From an uncultured bacterium (GTDB lineage Bacteria > Krumholzibacteriota > Krumholzibacteriia > LZORAL124-64-63), in NCBI GenBank assembly GCA_903912525.1, contig CAIWHK010000010.1, positions 1 to 64,000 of the forward strand: a stretch of DNA of 64,000 nt. Reading direction: 5' to 3'. The position numbers were made by a program, and so were the translations under genes. This document shows, in pieces, positions 24,487-34,698 of the stretch. Numbering within the stretch: position 1 is the first letter of the stretch; the number at the start of each line of letters is the position of its first letter. The notes beneath the pieces were generated by a model. It ran no database searches, was not told the origin of the DNA, and saw nothing but the letters and a program-made list of their open reading frames with translations.

Positions 24487-27400
24487 CTACTTCTTCAGCA
24501 GTTCCTTCACTGCGGCCTCGATCTGCTGGTCGCGGCCGGCGGCCATCACATCCGGCTCGTTGCGCACCTTCAGGTCGGGCTCGAGCTGCGTGTTCTCGCA
24601 GAACTTGCCGTCGGGGCCGCGCCAGCCGCCCATGGGGATGCCGTAGCGCAGCGTCTGGTCGATCTGGCGCTCCCACCACACGAATGTGCCGGTGCCGGGC
24701 ACGGGCATGCCGATGGTGTTGCCCACGCCCTTGATCTTGTAGAGCACCGGGAACAGGTGCGCGTCGGAGTAGCAGGCCTCGCCGATCAGCACCACCGACG
24801 GCTTGGTCCACTTGTCGTACGGCTCGGAGCCGACGTACTGGCCGTGCGGGATGATGTCGAACGACTTCTTGCCGCCCAGGAAGTCGGACAGCTGCTCGTG
24901 GATGTTGCCGCCGCCGTTGAAGCGCGTGTCGACAACCAGTCCCTCGAGGCCGAGGCTGCGGCCGAGCGCCTCCTCGAACACCGTGCGCATGCTGGGGTCG
25001 TTCATGCCCCGCACATGGACGTAGCCCAGCTTGCCGCCCGACAGGCGCGTCACTTCATCACGCCGGTTGCGGACCCAGCGCTGGTACAGCAGTTCGTTCT
25101 CGTCGCCGCCGGAGATCGGCTTGACCTCCTGCTCCCAGCGCGTGTCCTTCGCCGTATCGAGCAGCGACAGCAGCACGCGCTGGCCGGCGCGGCGGTTCAG
25201 CAGGCGCACCCAGTCGGTGCCGCGATCGAGGGCCTGGCCGTCGATCTTCTCGATGATGTTCCCCGCGGCCACCTTCACGCCGGCCTTGTCGCAGGGACCG
25301 CCGGTGATGACCTCGGCCACCTTCAGGCCGTTGCCGGTGTAGGTGTCGTCGTAGAACAGGCCCAGCGACGCCGTGCGGTCGCCCAACGGCGCCTGCGGCG
25401 TGTAGTAGCAGCCCGTGTGCGAGGCGTTCATCTCGCCGAGCATCTCGCTCATCATCTCGGCGAAGTCGTAGTTGTTGCTGATGTGCGGCAGGAAGCGCCG
25501 GTAGGCCGTGTAGTACGCGTCCCAGTCCACGCCATGCAGGTCCGTAACGTAGAACTTCTGCTTGAACTGGCGCCAGCTGTGGTCGAACACGTACTCGCGC
25601 TCGGAGGCCGGCTTGACCACCATCTCGGCGCTGGTCTTCAGCGGCTTCACTTCGCCCTTGTCGGTGTCGACCTTCATCGGCTTGCCGTCGGCCAGGAAGA
25701 CCATGAAGTCGCCGTCCTTCGACAGTTCGAGCGTGCCCACCTGCGCGCCGATGCTCGCGAACGGCTCCGTCTCGCCGGTGCGCGTCTCGGTCACCCACAG
25801 GTCGTAGCCCTTCGTGAAGCTGGTCAGGTAGAACAGCTTCTCGCCGTCCTTCGACAGCACCCAGTCATTGGCCGGCGACGTGTGCGTGGTCAGCTTCAGC
25901 TTGCGCTCGGTGAGGTTGTCCCAGTCGATGACGACGTCGGCGGGCGGGGACTTGTCGTCCTTCTTGTCGGCCTTCTCGTCCTTGTCCTTCTTGCCCTTGC
26001 CCTTGTCCTTCTTGTCGGCTTTGTCGCCGTCCTTCTTGTCCTCGTCCTTCTTCTCTTCGATCTCCTTCACCAGCGCGAAGTCGTCCTTCGACAGGCGGAA
26101 GCGGTCGAAGGCGTCGCGGGTGAAGAACATGCCGTAGACATCCCACGTGAAGGCGTCGCCGCTCTGCGAGCGGGCGCCGTAGTGGTTCGAGCCCCAGATC
26201 ATCGCCTTGCCGTCCATGACCCACTTGGGCGTCACGTCGTCGTAGCCGCTGAGCGTCAGGTTGCGGACCTCGCCCTTGCCGTCGGCCGAGACCAGCCCGA
26301 CCTCGGGCGACATCACGCGCTCGAGCTGGCCGAACTGCACCAACAGCCACTTGCTGTCGGGCGACCACGCGAAGTACTGGTCGCCGTCGGCGTACGAGTA
26401 GTTGTTGGCCGCGGGCAGCACCAGGCGGCTCTCGTGCGAGGCCAGGTTGACCACCTTCAGGGCGACGCGGTCTTCCAGGTAGGCGATCTCCTTGCCGTCG
26501 GGCGAGAACGCCGGCTGGAATTCCTCGGCCGCCGTGGCGATTACCGGTTCGGTCTTCAGCACGGTCGAGGCGTAGAAGTACGGCTCTTCGTCGCGCACGA
26601 TCTTCGTCGCGTAGATGTTCCAGCTCTGGTCCACTTCGGCCGCGTAGGCCAGCGTGCGGCCGTCCGGGCTCCAGGTCAGGCTGCGCTCCTGCCAGGGCGT
26701 GTCGGTGACGCGCTTGGTGACGCCGCCCTCGATGCTGCTGACGAAGACCTCACCGCGGAAGACGTAGGCGAACTCCTTGCCGCCGGGCGCCAGCTTGATC
26801 TCGGTGAACTCCTCGTTGACCGGCATCACCTTGTCCAGGTTCGCCAGCCCGTCGATGGCCAGGCGCACGTCGATCTTCGCCGGCTGGCCGCCGTTCTTCA
26901 GCGTGTACATCTCGCCGTCGTAGCCGAAGCACAGCGTGCCGTCGTTCGCGCGCGTCAGGAAGCGCACGGGATGCTTGGTGAAGTTCGTGACGGCAGCTGC
27001 GCGCGACGGGTCGCTGAGCGAGCCCTGCCAGATGTTGAGCGAACCGCTCTTCTCGCACAGCCAGTAGTAGTCGTCGGCCCCCGCGCCGAAGACGGGATTG
27101 CGGTCCTCGCCCTCGAACGTGCTGACCATGCGGTACTTGCCGCTCTTGAAGTCGTACAGCCAGATGTCGCGCGTCACCGACGAGGTGTGGTGCTTGCGCC
27201 AGATGTTCTCCTGGCCCTTGGTGTCCTGGTAGAGCAGGCGCGCGCCCGCGGCGTCGACCACGGCGGTGCCGGCGGCCACCGGCAGCACGCGCGTGACGCG
27301 CCCGCCGCCCACCGGCACGCTGTAGAACTCGCTCATCACGCCGCTGGGGAACTGCGTGTTGCTGGCCGAGTCCTGCCGCTGCGCGGAGAACATCACGGCC

Positions 27401-27783
27401 TTGTCGTCGGCGGTGAAGGTGCCGGGCATCTCACCCGCCGAATGGAAGGTCAGGCGCGCGGCCTCGCCGCCCGCGGCCGGCATCACGTAGATGTCGAAGT
27501 TGCCGGAGCGGTCCGAGGCGAACGCCAGCGTGCGGCCGTCGTGGCTCCACACCGGCGCGTACTCGTAGGCGTCGCTCATGGTGAGCGGCAGCGCCGTGCC
27601 CCCCGCGGCGGGGACGGACCAGAGGTCGCCCTTGTATTCGAAGACGACGGTCTTGCCGTCGGGGGACATGGCCGGATAGCGCAGCCAGAGCGGCGCGTCG
27701 GTCGGGGCGGCGGCCAGGGCCGTGGCCCCGGGCGCGGCCAGGGCCAGCAACAGCGCCAGCAGCAAGGCGAACGAAGACTTCAT
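24487..27783 (-). CDS. Secreted tricorn protease homolog (beta-propellers + PDZ + S41 peptidase)
   Basis: MSPDGKTVVFEYKGDLWSVPAAGG, repeated propeller units, PDZ-like KVAAGNIIEKIDGQ, S41 LEGLVVDTRFNGGGNIHEQL..SYSDAHLFP-like region. Confidence 0.9.
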   Translation of the reverse strand: MKSSFALLLALLLALAAPGATALAAAPTDAPLWLRYPAMSPDGKTVVFEYKGDLWSVPAAGGTALPLTMSDAYEYAPVWSHDGRTLAFASDRSGNFDIYVMPAAGGEAARLTFHSAGEMPGTFTADDKAVMFSAQRQDSASNTQFPSGVMSEFYSVPVGGGRVTRVLPVAAGTAVVDAAGARLLYQDTKGQENIWRKHHTSSVTRDIWLYDFKSGKYRMVSTFEGEDRNPVFGAGADDYYWLCEKSGSLNIWQGSLSDPSRAAAVTNFTKHPVRFLTRANDGTLCFGYDGEMYTLKNGGQPAKIDVRLAIDGLANLDKVMPVNEEFTEIKLAPGGKEFAYVFRGEVFVSSIEGGVTKRVTDTPWQERSLTWSPDGRTLAYAAEVDQSWNIYATKIVRDEEPYFYASTVLKTEPVIATAAEEFQPAFSPDGKEIAYLEDRVALKVVNLASHESRLVLPAANNYSYADGDQYFAWSPDSKWLLVQFGQLERVMSPEVGLVSADGKGEVRNLTLSGYDDVTPKWVMDGKAMIWGSNHYGARSQSGDAFTWDVYGMFFTRDAFDRFRLSKDDFALVKEIEEKKDEDKKDGDKADKKDKGKGKKDKDEKADKKDDKSPPADVVIDWDNLTERKLKLTTHTSPANDWVLSKDGEKLFYLTSFTKGYDLWVTETRTGETEPFASIGAQVGTLELSKDGDFMVFLADGKPMKVDTDKGEVKPLKTSAEMVVKPASEREYVFDHSWRQFKQKFYVTDLHGVDWDAYYTAYRRFLPHISNNYDFAEMMSEMLGEMNASHTGCYYTPQAPLGDRTASLGLFYDDTYTGNGLKVAEVITGGPCDKAGVKVAAGNIIEKIDGQALDRGTDWVRLLNRRAGQRVLLSLLDTAKDTRWEQEVKPISGGDENELLYQRWVRNRRDEVTRLSGGKLGYVHVRGMNDPSMRTVFEEALGRSLGLEGLVVDTRFNGGGNIHEQLSDFLGGKKSFDIIPHGQYVGSEPYDKWTKPSVVLIGEACYSDAHLFPVLYKIKGVGNTIGMPVPGTGTFVWWERQIDQTLRYGIPMGGWRGPDGKFCENTQLEPDLKVRNEPDVMAAGRDQQIEAAVKELLKK

Positions 27784-28002
27784 GGGAAGGTCTCCTCCAA
27801 GAGTGGAAGTGGCGACGGGGGTCGATCAGCCCGACACAGTACACGCATGACCGGCCCGCGTCAGCAGGCAGCCTGAACCTGCTGGATACGCACATTCAGG
27901 ACGTTTCGTTGCATGCCGGTCCCCGGCATGTCGACGGGGCCGGGCCACCCCGCCTCACGCGAGTGCCCCGGCCCCGATGGCTTCCCGCCGCTCGCCGACC
28001 GG

Positions 28003-29793
28003 CTAGCGGACCAGCGTAACCTTTCCCGTCATTTCCCGGCCGGCCGTGACGGCCCGGGCGAAGTAGACGCCCGAGGCTGCGTCGCGTCCGCCGCCGTCGC
28101 GCCCGTCCCATTCCAGCATGTTCGGCCCCGGCTCGAGGCGGCCGTCGAACAGGTCGCGCACGCACCGGCCGCGGGCATTGTAGATCTTCACCCGGGTCTC
28201 GTCGGCCTGGTCCAGGGTCACCTGCAGCCGCGCCCGGCCGCCGCCGACGCCGATCACGGCCAGCGACGGGCCGGCGCCCACGGGCACCGGGACCGGCGAC
28301 GCGGGCGTGCCCGGCAGCGTGATTGAATAGGACGCATCGACCGTGTTGCCCGCCCAGTACTGCAGGTTGAAGGCCGAGACCTCCATGAAGCGGTACCAGA
28401 CCTGCCCCGCCTGCTCGATGCGCAGGATCATGACGCCGTTGGCCAGGCCGTACGTGTGCACGATGGGATCGCCGCCGGTGAACGGGTTGCGCGGCAGGTG
28501 GGCGTACCCGTTCGCATCCGTGGTGTACTCGGCATCCGGGGTGTTGTCGAAGGTCTTGCCGTACCAGTCGGGGGCGCCGGCGGCCCGGTAGATGCGCACG
28601 TTCGCGTTGGCGTACGGCCGGTCGAGCGGATCGACGAACCGCACATGGTTGTTGGCGGGCAGGTCCTCGAGGTACTCGCCGATGTTGCACGAGGCGTTGA
28701 CGTTGCCGCAGGTTGCGCGCCGCCCGGCGATGCGGTTGAACGCGCCGGCCTCGTACGGCGACCAGTGGAAGCCGTAGGGGCCGGTCATGACGCCGCCGCT
28801 CTCGTTGTAGTACAGCACGACGTCCCAGGCCAGGAACGGCATGTAGGCGCTGCCGGCGACGAACACGTCGCCCTCCCAGATCTGCACCTGGTCATAGCCG
28901 CCGTAGGCCCCGTTGTTGGCCACGTCGAAGCCGTACGAGTCGATCAGGTAGCGCGCGTGCGCGAGCTCGTGGACCAGCGACGGTTCGAGGTGGAACGGAT
29001 TGTCCTCGGCCAGCGACGTGTGGTCCTCGTAGAACGAGCTGCTGGGCGGCAGCTGGCTGGCGGGGAAGCCCCACTCCAGGTCGACGGTCTTGTCCGAGGT
29101 GTCGGGATGGTTGGTCGGGTAGCCGCCGTTGAGCGGCAGGGCGCCGTCGGGCACGACCACGATCTTGTCGATGCGCACGCGATCGAGCACACCCTGCGGC
29201 GTGTTCGGCCAGATCGCATCGGCGCACAGCTGGTTGTGGCTGCGCATCTGCCGCTGGATCCAGTCCTGCCAGGAGTTGGAGCCGATCCCCAACTCGAACT
29301 GGTGCTCGTGGAAGTACTCGACCACCGACTGTTCGACCCAGAAGCCGGCGCTGATGCCGTTGATGCGGTCCTCGATCGCGTTGTTGACCTCGCTCAGCTC
29401 TGTCACCAGGCCGGCGGGATCCGCGACGAGCCTCACGGTGTGGTTGCCGTCGGCCCACGTCCACGCGCGCGTGACGGTGCGCTCCACGCCTCCGCCCAGG
29501 CCGGTCAGGGTGCCGGACTCGACGACGTTCCCGTCGATCAGCCACTGGTAGCCGACCGCGGGCACCGAGGCGCTGCCCCAGCCGATGATGTGCCCGATGA
29601 ACGTCACGACATCGCCGACTTCCGGGTTGTTCTTCGCGGCGTCGAAATCGTAGCGCGGCGTGCGCTCGATGAGCGTCACGTCGATGTCCGTGGCGTCGTT
29701 GGCCGTTGACGAAGCGCCGACCGTCGGACACGCGACGATCAGCAGGACCAGGGTGGTGAGTGCGCGGGCGGCGCGGCGGCGCGATCCTGACAT
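28003..29793 (-). CDS. Secreted protein with CARDB-like N-terminus, possible metallopeptidase-like core and FlgD/T9SS-like C-terminus
   Basis: Signal peptide; CARDB-like AGLVTELSEVNNAIED; SLVHELAHARYL; C-term RVKIYNARGRCVRDLFDGRLEPGPNMLEWDGRD..GKVTLVR. Confidence 0.65.
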   Translation of the reverse strand: MSGSRRRAARALTTLVLLIVACPTVGASSTANDATDIDVTLIERTPRYDFDAAKNNPEVGDVVTFIGHIIGWGSASVPAVGYQWLIDGNVVESGTLTGLGGGVERTVTRAWTWADGNHTVRLVADPAGLVTELSEVNNAIEDRINGISAGFWVEQSVVEYFHEHQFELGIGSNSWQDWIQRQMRSHNQLCADAIWPNTPQGVLDRVRIDKIVVVPDGALPLNGGYPTNHPDTSDKTVDLEWGFPASQLPPSSSFYEDHTSLAEDNPFHLEPSLVHELAHARYLIDSYGFDVANNGAYGGYDQVQIWEGDVFVAGSAYMPFLAWDVVLYYNESGGVMTGPYGFHWSPYEAGAFNRIAGRRATCGNVNASCNIGEYLEDLPANNHVRFVDPLDRPYANANVRIYRAAGAPDWYGKTFDNTPDAEYTTDANGYAHLPRNPFTGGDPIVHTYGLANGVMILRIEQAGQVWYRFMEVSAFNLQYWAGNTVDASYSITLPGTPASPVPVPVGAGPSLAVIGVGGGRARLQVTLDQADETRVKIYNARGRCVRDLFDGRLEPGPNMLEWDGRDGGGRDAASGVYFARAVTAGREMTGKVTLVR

Positions 29794-30030
29794 CGAGATT
29801 CCTCCCGGCCAAGGCCTGGTGTGGCTCCCAAACGGTGCGGGCGGGCGATGCACCATGTTGCCAGAAATGCGAACACCTGTTCAAGCAGGGAAGAATCGCA
29901 TTTTCGTGACCGAATCGGCGTGCAAATCCGGTGCGCGGCGGTCGTCGATTCGCGGCGTTGCGCGGCAGGGACTTGTCGGCGAGAATGCGGATCACCACGC
30001 CTCGGCACCACCCCAGCCAGGACGGCCACC

Positions 30031-31263
30031 ATGACCGACCCAAGCGCTCTCCCCGATCTCACACGCATTCGTCGGGAGTTCCCCGCGCTGGACACCGGCA
30101 TCGCGTTCCTGGAAAACGCCGGCGGATCGCAGGTGCCCGCCTGCGTGGCCGATGCCATGCACGACTACATGACGCAGACGTACGTGCAGCTGGGCGCCGG
30201 CTACCCGCTATCGAAGCGCTGCACCGCCACCGTCGACGACGCGCACGCCTTCGCGCGGCTGTTTGTGAACGCGCGGCGCGGGCAGGCCATCCTGGGTTCG
30301 TCCACGACGGCGCTGCTGAACCTGCTGGCCTCGTGCTATGCGCAGGTCCTGAAGCCCGGCCAGGAGGTCATCCTGGCCGAGACGGGCCACGAGGCCAACC
30401 TCGGCTGCTGGAAGCGCCTGGAGAAGCTGGGGATCGTCATCCGCTGGTGGCCCGTGGACCCCGCCACGTTCACCTGCACGCTGGACGGCTTGCGCTCGAT
30501 GATGGGCCAGCGCACGGCGCTGGTGGCGCTGCCGCATGTGTCGAACCTGCTGGGCGGCATCGCCGACCTGCCGGCCATCGTCGCCATGGCGCACGCGACC
30601 GGCGCGCGCGTGGTGGCCGACGGCGTGGCCTTTGCCCCGCACCGGGCCATCGACGTCGATGCCTGGGACGTGGACTGGTACGTGTACTCGACCTACAAGG
30701 TGTTCGGGCCGCACATGGCCGTGCTCTATGGTCGCGACGACGCCCTGGCCGAGTTGCCCGGCCCCAACCACGACTTCATCCCCCGCGACGACCTGCCCTA
30801 CCAGTTCGAGCCGGGCGGCGCCAACCACGAGGGCTGCGCGGGGTTGCTGGCGCTGGGCGACTACCTGAAGGTGCTGGCGGGAGAGGCGGCGGACGCGCCC
30901 TGCACGCGCGCGGTGGTCGAGGCCGCGTTCGCGCACGCGGCGGCGCTGGAACAGCCGCTGACGGCGCGGTTGCTGGAATACCTGGACGGGAAGCCGGGCG
31001 TGCGGGTGGTGGGCTCGAGGGTCGCCGACGAGCACCGCGTAGGCACCGTCAGCTTCACGCATGACAAGCTGGGCGCCCGCGACATTGTCGCCGCCGTGGA
31101 CCCGACCGGCGTCGCCATCCGCCACGGCCACATGTACGCCTACCGGCTGTGCCAACGGCTGGGCATCCCGGTCGAGGACGGCGTCGTCCGCGCGAGCTTC
31201 GTGCACTACAACACGCCGGCCGAGGTCGAGCGGCTGATCGCCGTGCTCGAGACCGTGCTCTAG
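30031..31263 (+). CDS. Class V aminotransferase (cysteine desulfurase-like fold)
   Basis: FPALDTGIAFLENAGGSQVP..., HEANLGCWKRL, VVADGVAFAPHRAIDV, YSTYKVFGPHMAVLYG. Confidence 0.88.
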   Translation: MTDPSALPDLTRIRREFPALDTGIAFLENAGGSQVPACVADAMHDYMTQTYVQLGAGYPLSKRCTATVDDAHAFARLFVNARRGQAILGSSTTALLNLLASCYAQVLKPGQEVILAETGHEANLGCWKRLEKLGIVIRWWPVDPATFTCTLDGLRSMMGQRTALVALPHVSNLLGGIADLPAIVAMAHATGARVVADGVAFAPHRAIDVDAWDVDWYVYSTYKVFGPHMAVLYGRDDALAELPGPNHDFIPRDDLPYQFEPGGANHEGCAGLLALGDYLKVLAGEAADAPCTRAVVEAAFAHAAALEQPLTARLLEYLDGKPGVRVVGSRVADEHRVGTVSFTHDKLGARDIVAAVDPTGVAIRHGHMYAYRLCQRLGIPVEDGVVRASFVHYNTPAEVERLIAVLETVL

Positions 31264-31274
31264 GCGCGGCCGGA

Positions 31275-32027
31275 CTATTCGTCCGGCGTTTCCGCGGCGC
31301 CCCGCAGCTTCACCGGCGCCTGGGCGCCGCGCGCGCGGATCTTCAGGTTGAGCATCTCGACGAATACCGAGAAGCCCATCGCGAAGTAGATGTAGCCCTT
31401 CGACACGTGCTGGCCGGCGCCCTCGGCCACCAGCGACATGCCCACCAACAGCAGGAACGACAGCGCCAGCATCTTGATGGTCGGGTGGTTCTCGACGAAA
31501 CGGCTGATGGAGCCCGACGCCGCCATCATGACGATGACGGCGATGACCACGGCCGCGATCATCACCGGCAGGTGATCGGCCATGCCGATCGCGGTGATGA
31601 CCGAGTCCAGCGAGAAGATGACGTCCAGCACCATGATCTGCGCGATGACCGCGGCGAACGAGGCCGCCTTGCGCTTGCTGCCGTGCTCGACCTCGCCCTC
31701 GAGGTTGTGGTGGATCTCGATGGTCGACTTCGCCAGCAGGAACAGGCCGCCGCCCATCAGGACCAGGTCACGCGCGGTGACCTCGTGCCCCATCACGGCG
31801 AACAGCGCCGTCTCCAGGCGCGCGATCCAGGCCAGCGACGCCAGCAGCAGGATGCGCGTGCCCATCGCGGCGCCCAGGCCGACGATGCGCGCGCGGTCGC
31901 GCTGGGCCACGGGCAGCTTCCCCGACAGGATCGAGATGAAGATGATGTTGTCGATGCCCAGGACGATCTCCAGGCTCGTCAGCGTCAGCAGGGCGATCCA
32001 GGCCTTGGGGTCGGAGATCCATTCCAT
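31275..32027 (-). CDS. TerC family integral membrane protein
   Basis: LEIVLGIDNIIFISIL, DVIFSLDSVITAIGMADHLPVM, FVEMLNL. Confidence 0.92.
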   Translation of the reverse strand: MEWISDPKAWIALLTLTSLEIVLGIDNIIFISILSGKLPVAQRDRARIVGLGAAMGTRILLLASLAWIARLETALFAVMGHEVTARDLVLMGGGLFLLAKSTIEIHHNLEGEVEHGSKRKAASFAAVIAQIMVLDVIFSLDSVITAIGMADHLPVMIAAVVIAVIVMMAASGSISRFVENHPTIKMLALSFLLLVGMSLVAEGAGQHVSKGYIYFAMGFSVFVEMLNLKIRARGAQAPVKLRGAAETPDE

Positions 32028-32120
32028 CGTGCGCGTCAATCCCTCGTTGAAGGTCGTTGCGGCCGGCGCCCGAACGGGGCGACAGGTGGCGGCCATTCTA
32101 GCACGCGATGCCGCGATGCG

Positions 32121-32966
32121 CTATCGGGCCAGCATGAACCCGATCCCGACGCGGCTCACCTTGCGGTCAAAATCCAGCAGGCTCTCGCCGTACCCGTGCG
32201 AGAGCATCAGCACGAACCAGGCGTTCGGTTCGTGCGGCATGTTCCGGCTCAGGTTCAGGCTGACGTAGCCGTGCCCCGCGACCGGATTGCCGCGCACCAT
32301 CAAATGGGCCTGCCGGCCGCTCTCCCCGCGGTAGTAGGCGTGCAGGTCAGCATAGCCCAGATAGTCGGTGATGTCGGGGTTGTCGTCGCCGAGAGCATCG
32401 GACGGCGAGGACTTCGTCTTCTCGGGGATGCGCCAGCGCACGGCCATCCGCAGCAGCAGGCCACCGTGCTGCCAGGCCGGCGTCACATGGAACTGGTTCC
32501 ACGAGCGGCTGACCGCGTCGCGCTGGCCGTTGGACTCGTGCTCGATGCCGAAGTCGGCTCCCAGGCTGCCGCCCGCCCACGGTCGCTGCGCAAAGCGGTA
32601 GAACACCTCGGGGTTGTAGTTCGTGTCGCGGAAGGGTGACGACTCCTTGACGTTGTACGCCTGCCAGAACGAGAGCTGCCGGTACGCGAAGTACAGTCGC
32701 GGCGTGAAGATGGTCTGCTTGACACTCAACTGGTACACGATCTCGCTGCGCGAACCGTGGTACATGTCGGCATGCGTATAGGGCAGGACGTACATCTCGT
32801 CGTGCAGCGACATCCCGGGGCTCTCGTCGATGACCTGGAAGACGGGAGGCGGCGGCGGCAGCGGCCGGTCGGGGCGCTCGGGGGCAGATCGCGCCACGCA
32901 GGGCGACGACGCCGCGACCGCCAAAGCGATGACCCACGACACCCGAAGACGCTGCGACCCGGCCAT
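32121..32966 (-). CDS. Outer-membrane phospholipase A1 (PldA-like)
   Basis: FRDTNYNPEVFYRF, GADFGIEHESNGQRDAVSRSWNQ (active-site H-E-S-N-G-Q block), GYGESLLDFDRKVSRVGIGFML. Confidence 0.85.
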   Translation of the reverse strand: MAGSQRLRVSWVIALAVAASSPCVARSAPERPDRPLPPPPPVFQVIDESPGMSLHDEMYVLPYTHADMYHGSRSEIVYQLSVKQTIFTPRLYFAYRQLSFWQAYNVKESSPFRDTNYNPEVFYRFAQRPWAGGSLGADFGIEHESNGQRDAVSRSWNQFHVTPAWQHGGLLLRMAVRWRIPEKTKSSPSDALGDDNPDITDYLGYADLHAYYRGESGRQAHLMVRGNPVAGHGYVSLNLSRNMPHEPNAWFVLMLSHGYGESLLDFDRKVSRVGIGFMLAR

Positions 32967-32968
32967 GG

Positions 32969-34488
32969 TCAGCCCTCCCCCGCCTGCGGCAGCACGCGCC
33001 GGTACAGCAGCGCGAAGCCCGAGACGACCAGCACGCCCAGCGCCATCGTCAGGATCGGCACGCCCAGCCCGGTGCGCCCCAGCAGGTACGGCGCGGCCGG
33101 CCACTGGTACAGATAGCCCAGCGGGCACAACGCCCAGTCCAGGTAGATGCGATCGTCCAGGAACACCTCGGCTCCGTGGCGCATCTTCATCGACTGGAAG
33201 TGGCGGAAGACACCACCCAGCGAGACGTACAGCGTCAGCATGGCGCAGGACGCCGAGAAGACGCCGAGCGCCGCCAGCAGGCGACGCCGGCCGCGCGCGA
33301 CCAGCTCGTCGGCCAGCAGCCCGACCGGCAGCAGCAGGAACGGGATGGCCACGAGCAGGTAGCGCGGCCCCGCCGCGTAGCCCCCGTGCCAGTCGCTGCG
33401 ACAGGCCAGGAACAGCAGGCGGAAGACGAGCGCGGCGGCCATCGACAACGAGAGCGCGCGCCACTTGCGGTTCAGGTGCCGCCAGCCGTAGAGGCCGGCG
33501 ATGACGGCCGGGCACCAGATGAACAGGCCCTTCGCGCTGCCCAGCAGCAGGCCGTACAGCCCCGGCCAGGGGCCGGTGAAGACGCCGTAGCGGAAGAGTT
33601 CGGCGGCCTGCGGGTCGACGCCGCGCCCCGTCTCGAGCGGGCTGCCGAAGCGCGCCGCGTTGTAGGCGCCCAGCGCCGCCAGCACGAGCCCGAGACCGCC
33701 CAGCCACCAGGCGCCCTCGCGCAGGCGGTCGGCGCGAGGCCGGCCGGCCCCGTCCAGCAGCAGGTAGAGCGCGAAGAAGGGGATGAACAGGACCAGGCTG
33801 ACGTGGGCCGCCACCGACAAGCCCAGCAGCGCGCCGGCCAGCGCGAGGCGGCGGGGTTGGCGCGCAATGGACGTGGTGGGCATCGTGGCGAGCGGCAGCA
33901 GCAGGTCGAGCGCGAAGATTGCGCACGCCATCGCCAGCGGTTCGGACAGGAACGTGCCCGCGTACGGCCACAACAGCGTGCCGAAGGCGAACAGCGCCGT
34001 GGCCGCGTCGGCGCCGAACGAGGCGCCGCACAATCGGCGCTGGATCCGCCGGAACCCGATGACGGCCAATGCCCCGACCAGGACGTTGAACGGCGAGCAC
34101 AACCAGCGCACGGCGTGGCTGCGGGCGCCGATCTGTGGCGCGCCGTTGAAAAGCGACTCGAGGCCGTTGGTGTCGTAGTGGCTGATCGGGACCTGCGCCA
34201 GTACCGCGGGCGGCAGCCGATCGGCGACCGGTCCGGCAACGGCGATGAAAGGCGCCAGCCCGTACGAGATGAGGGGGCCGAAGACGGCATACTGGCGGCC
34301 ATCGCGACCGGTCGCAGCCCCGAACCCGGGCCACAGTTCGAGATTCTTCACGTCGGGACGGCCGTGGTCGACCAGCGCCTCGCCGACGCGGAACGTGACC
34401 TCGGCGTCGGGCGAACGCGTGCCGCCGTAGGCCGTCAGCGCGTAGGCAAGGCACACCAGCCAGAACAGTCGCGATCCTCGGCTCACTG
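32969..34488 (-). CDS. Multi-TM glycosyltransferase-like (PMT/ArnT-like) membrane protein
   Basis: About 10 hydrophobic segments, WPYAGTFLSEPLAMACAIFALDLLL, FAPF/RYLLVAIPFLLLP; start (GTG) uncertain. Confidence 0.6.
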
Positions 34489-34698
34489 GACGGCCCCCCT
34501 GCAGGGAAGTTGAGGCCCGGTCGGGGGATCCCCGGCAGGGCGGGCGCAGCATAGCATGGGCTTGCACCCCGGACCCGGGACAATCACGGCCCTCGTTACC
34601 GCTCAGGCAAGGCGATCGGGCAGTCGACAACTGTTTCGAAAGAGGTCATAGTAGGCATCGATCGGCCCCGCAACGAACCCGAAAAGGCGCCCCCGCGA

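Noticed and set aside
24439-27876. 1145-aa ORF antisense to the tricorn-like protease
   Set aside because: High-GC shadow ORF; the sense gene has full propeller/S41 motifs.
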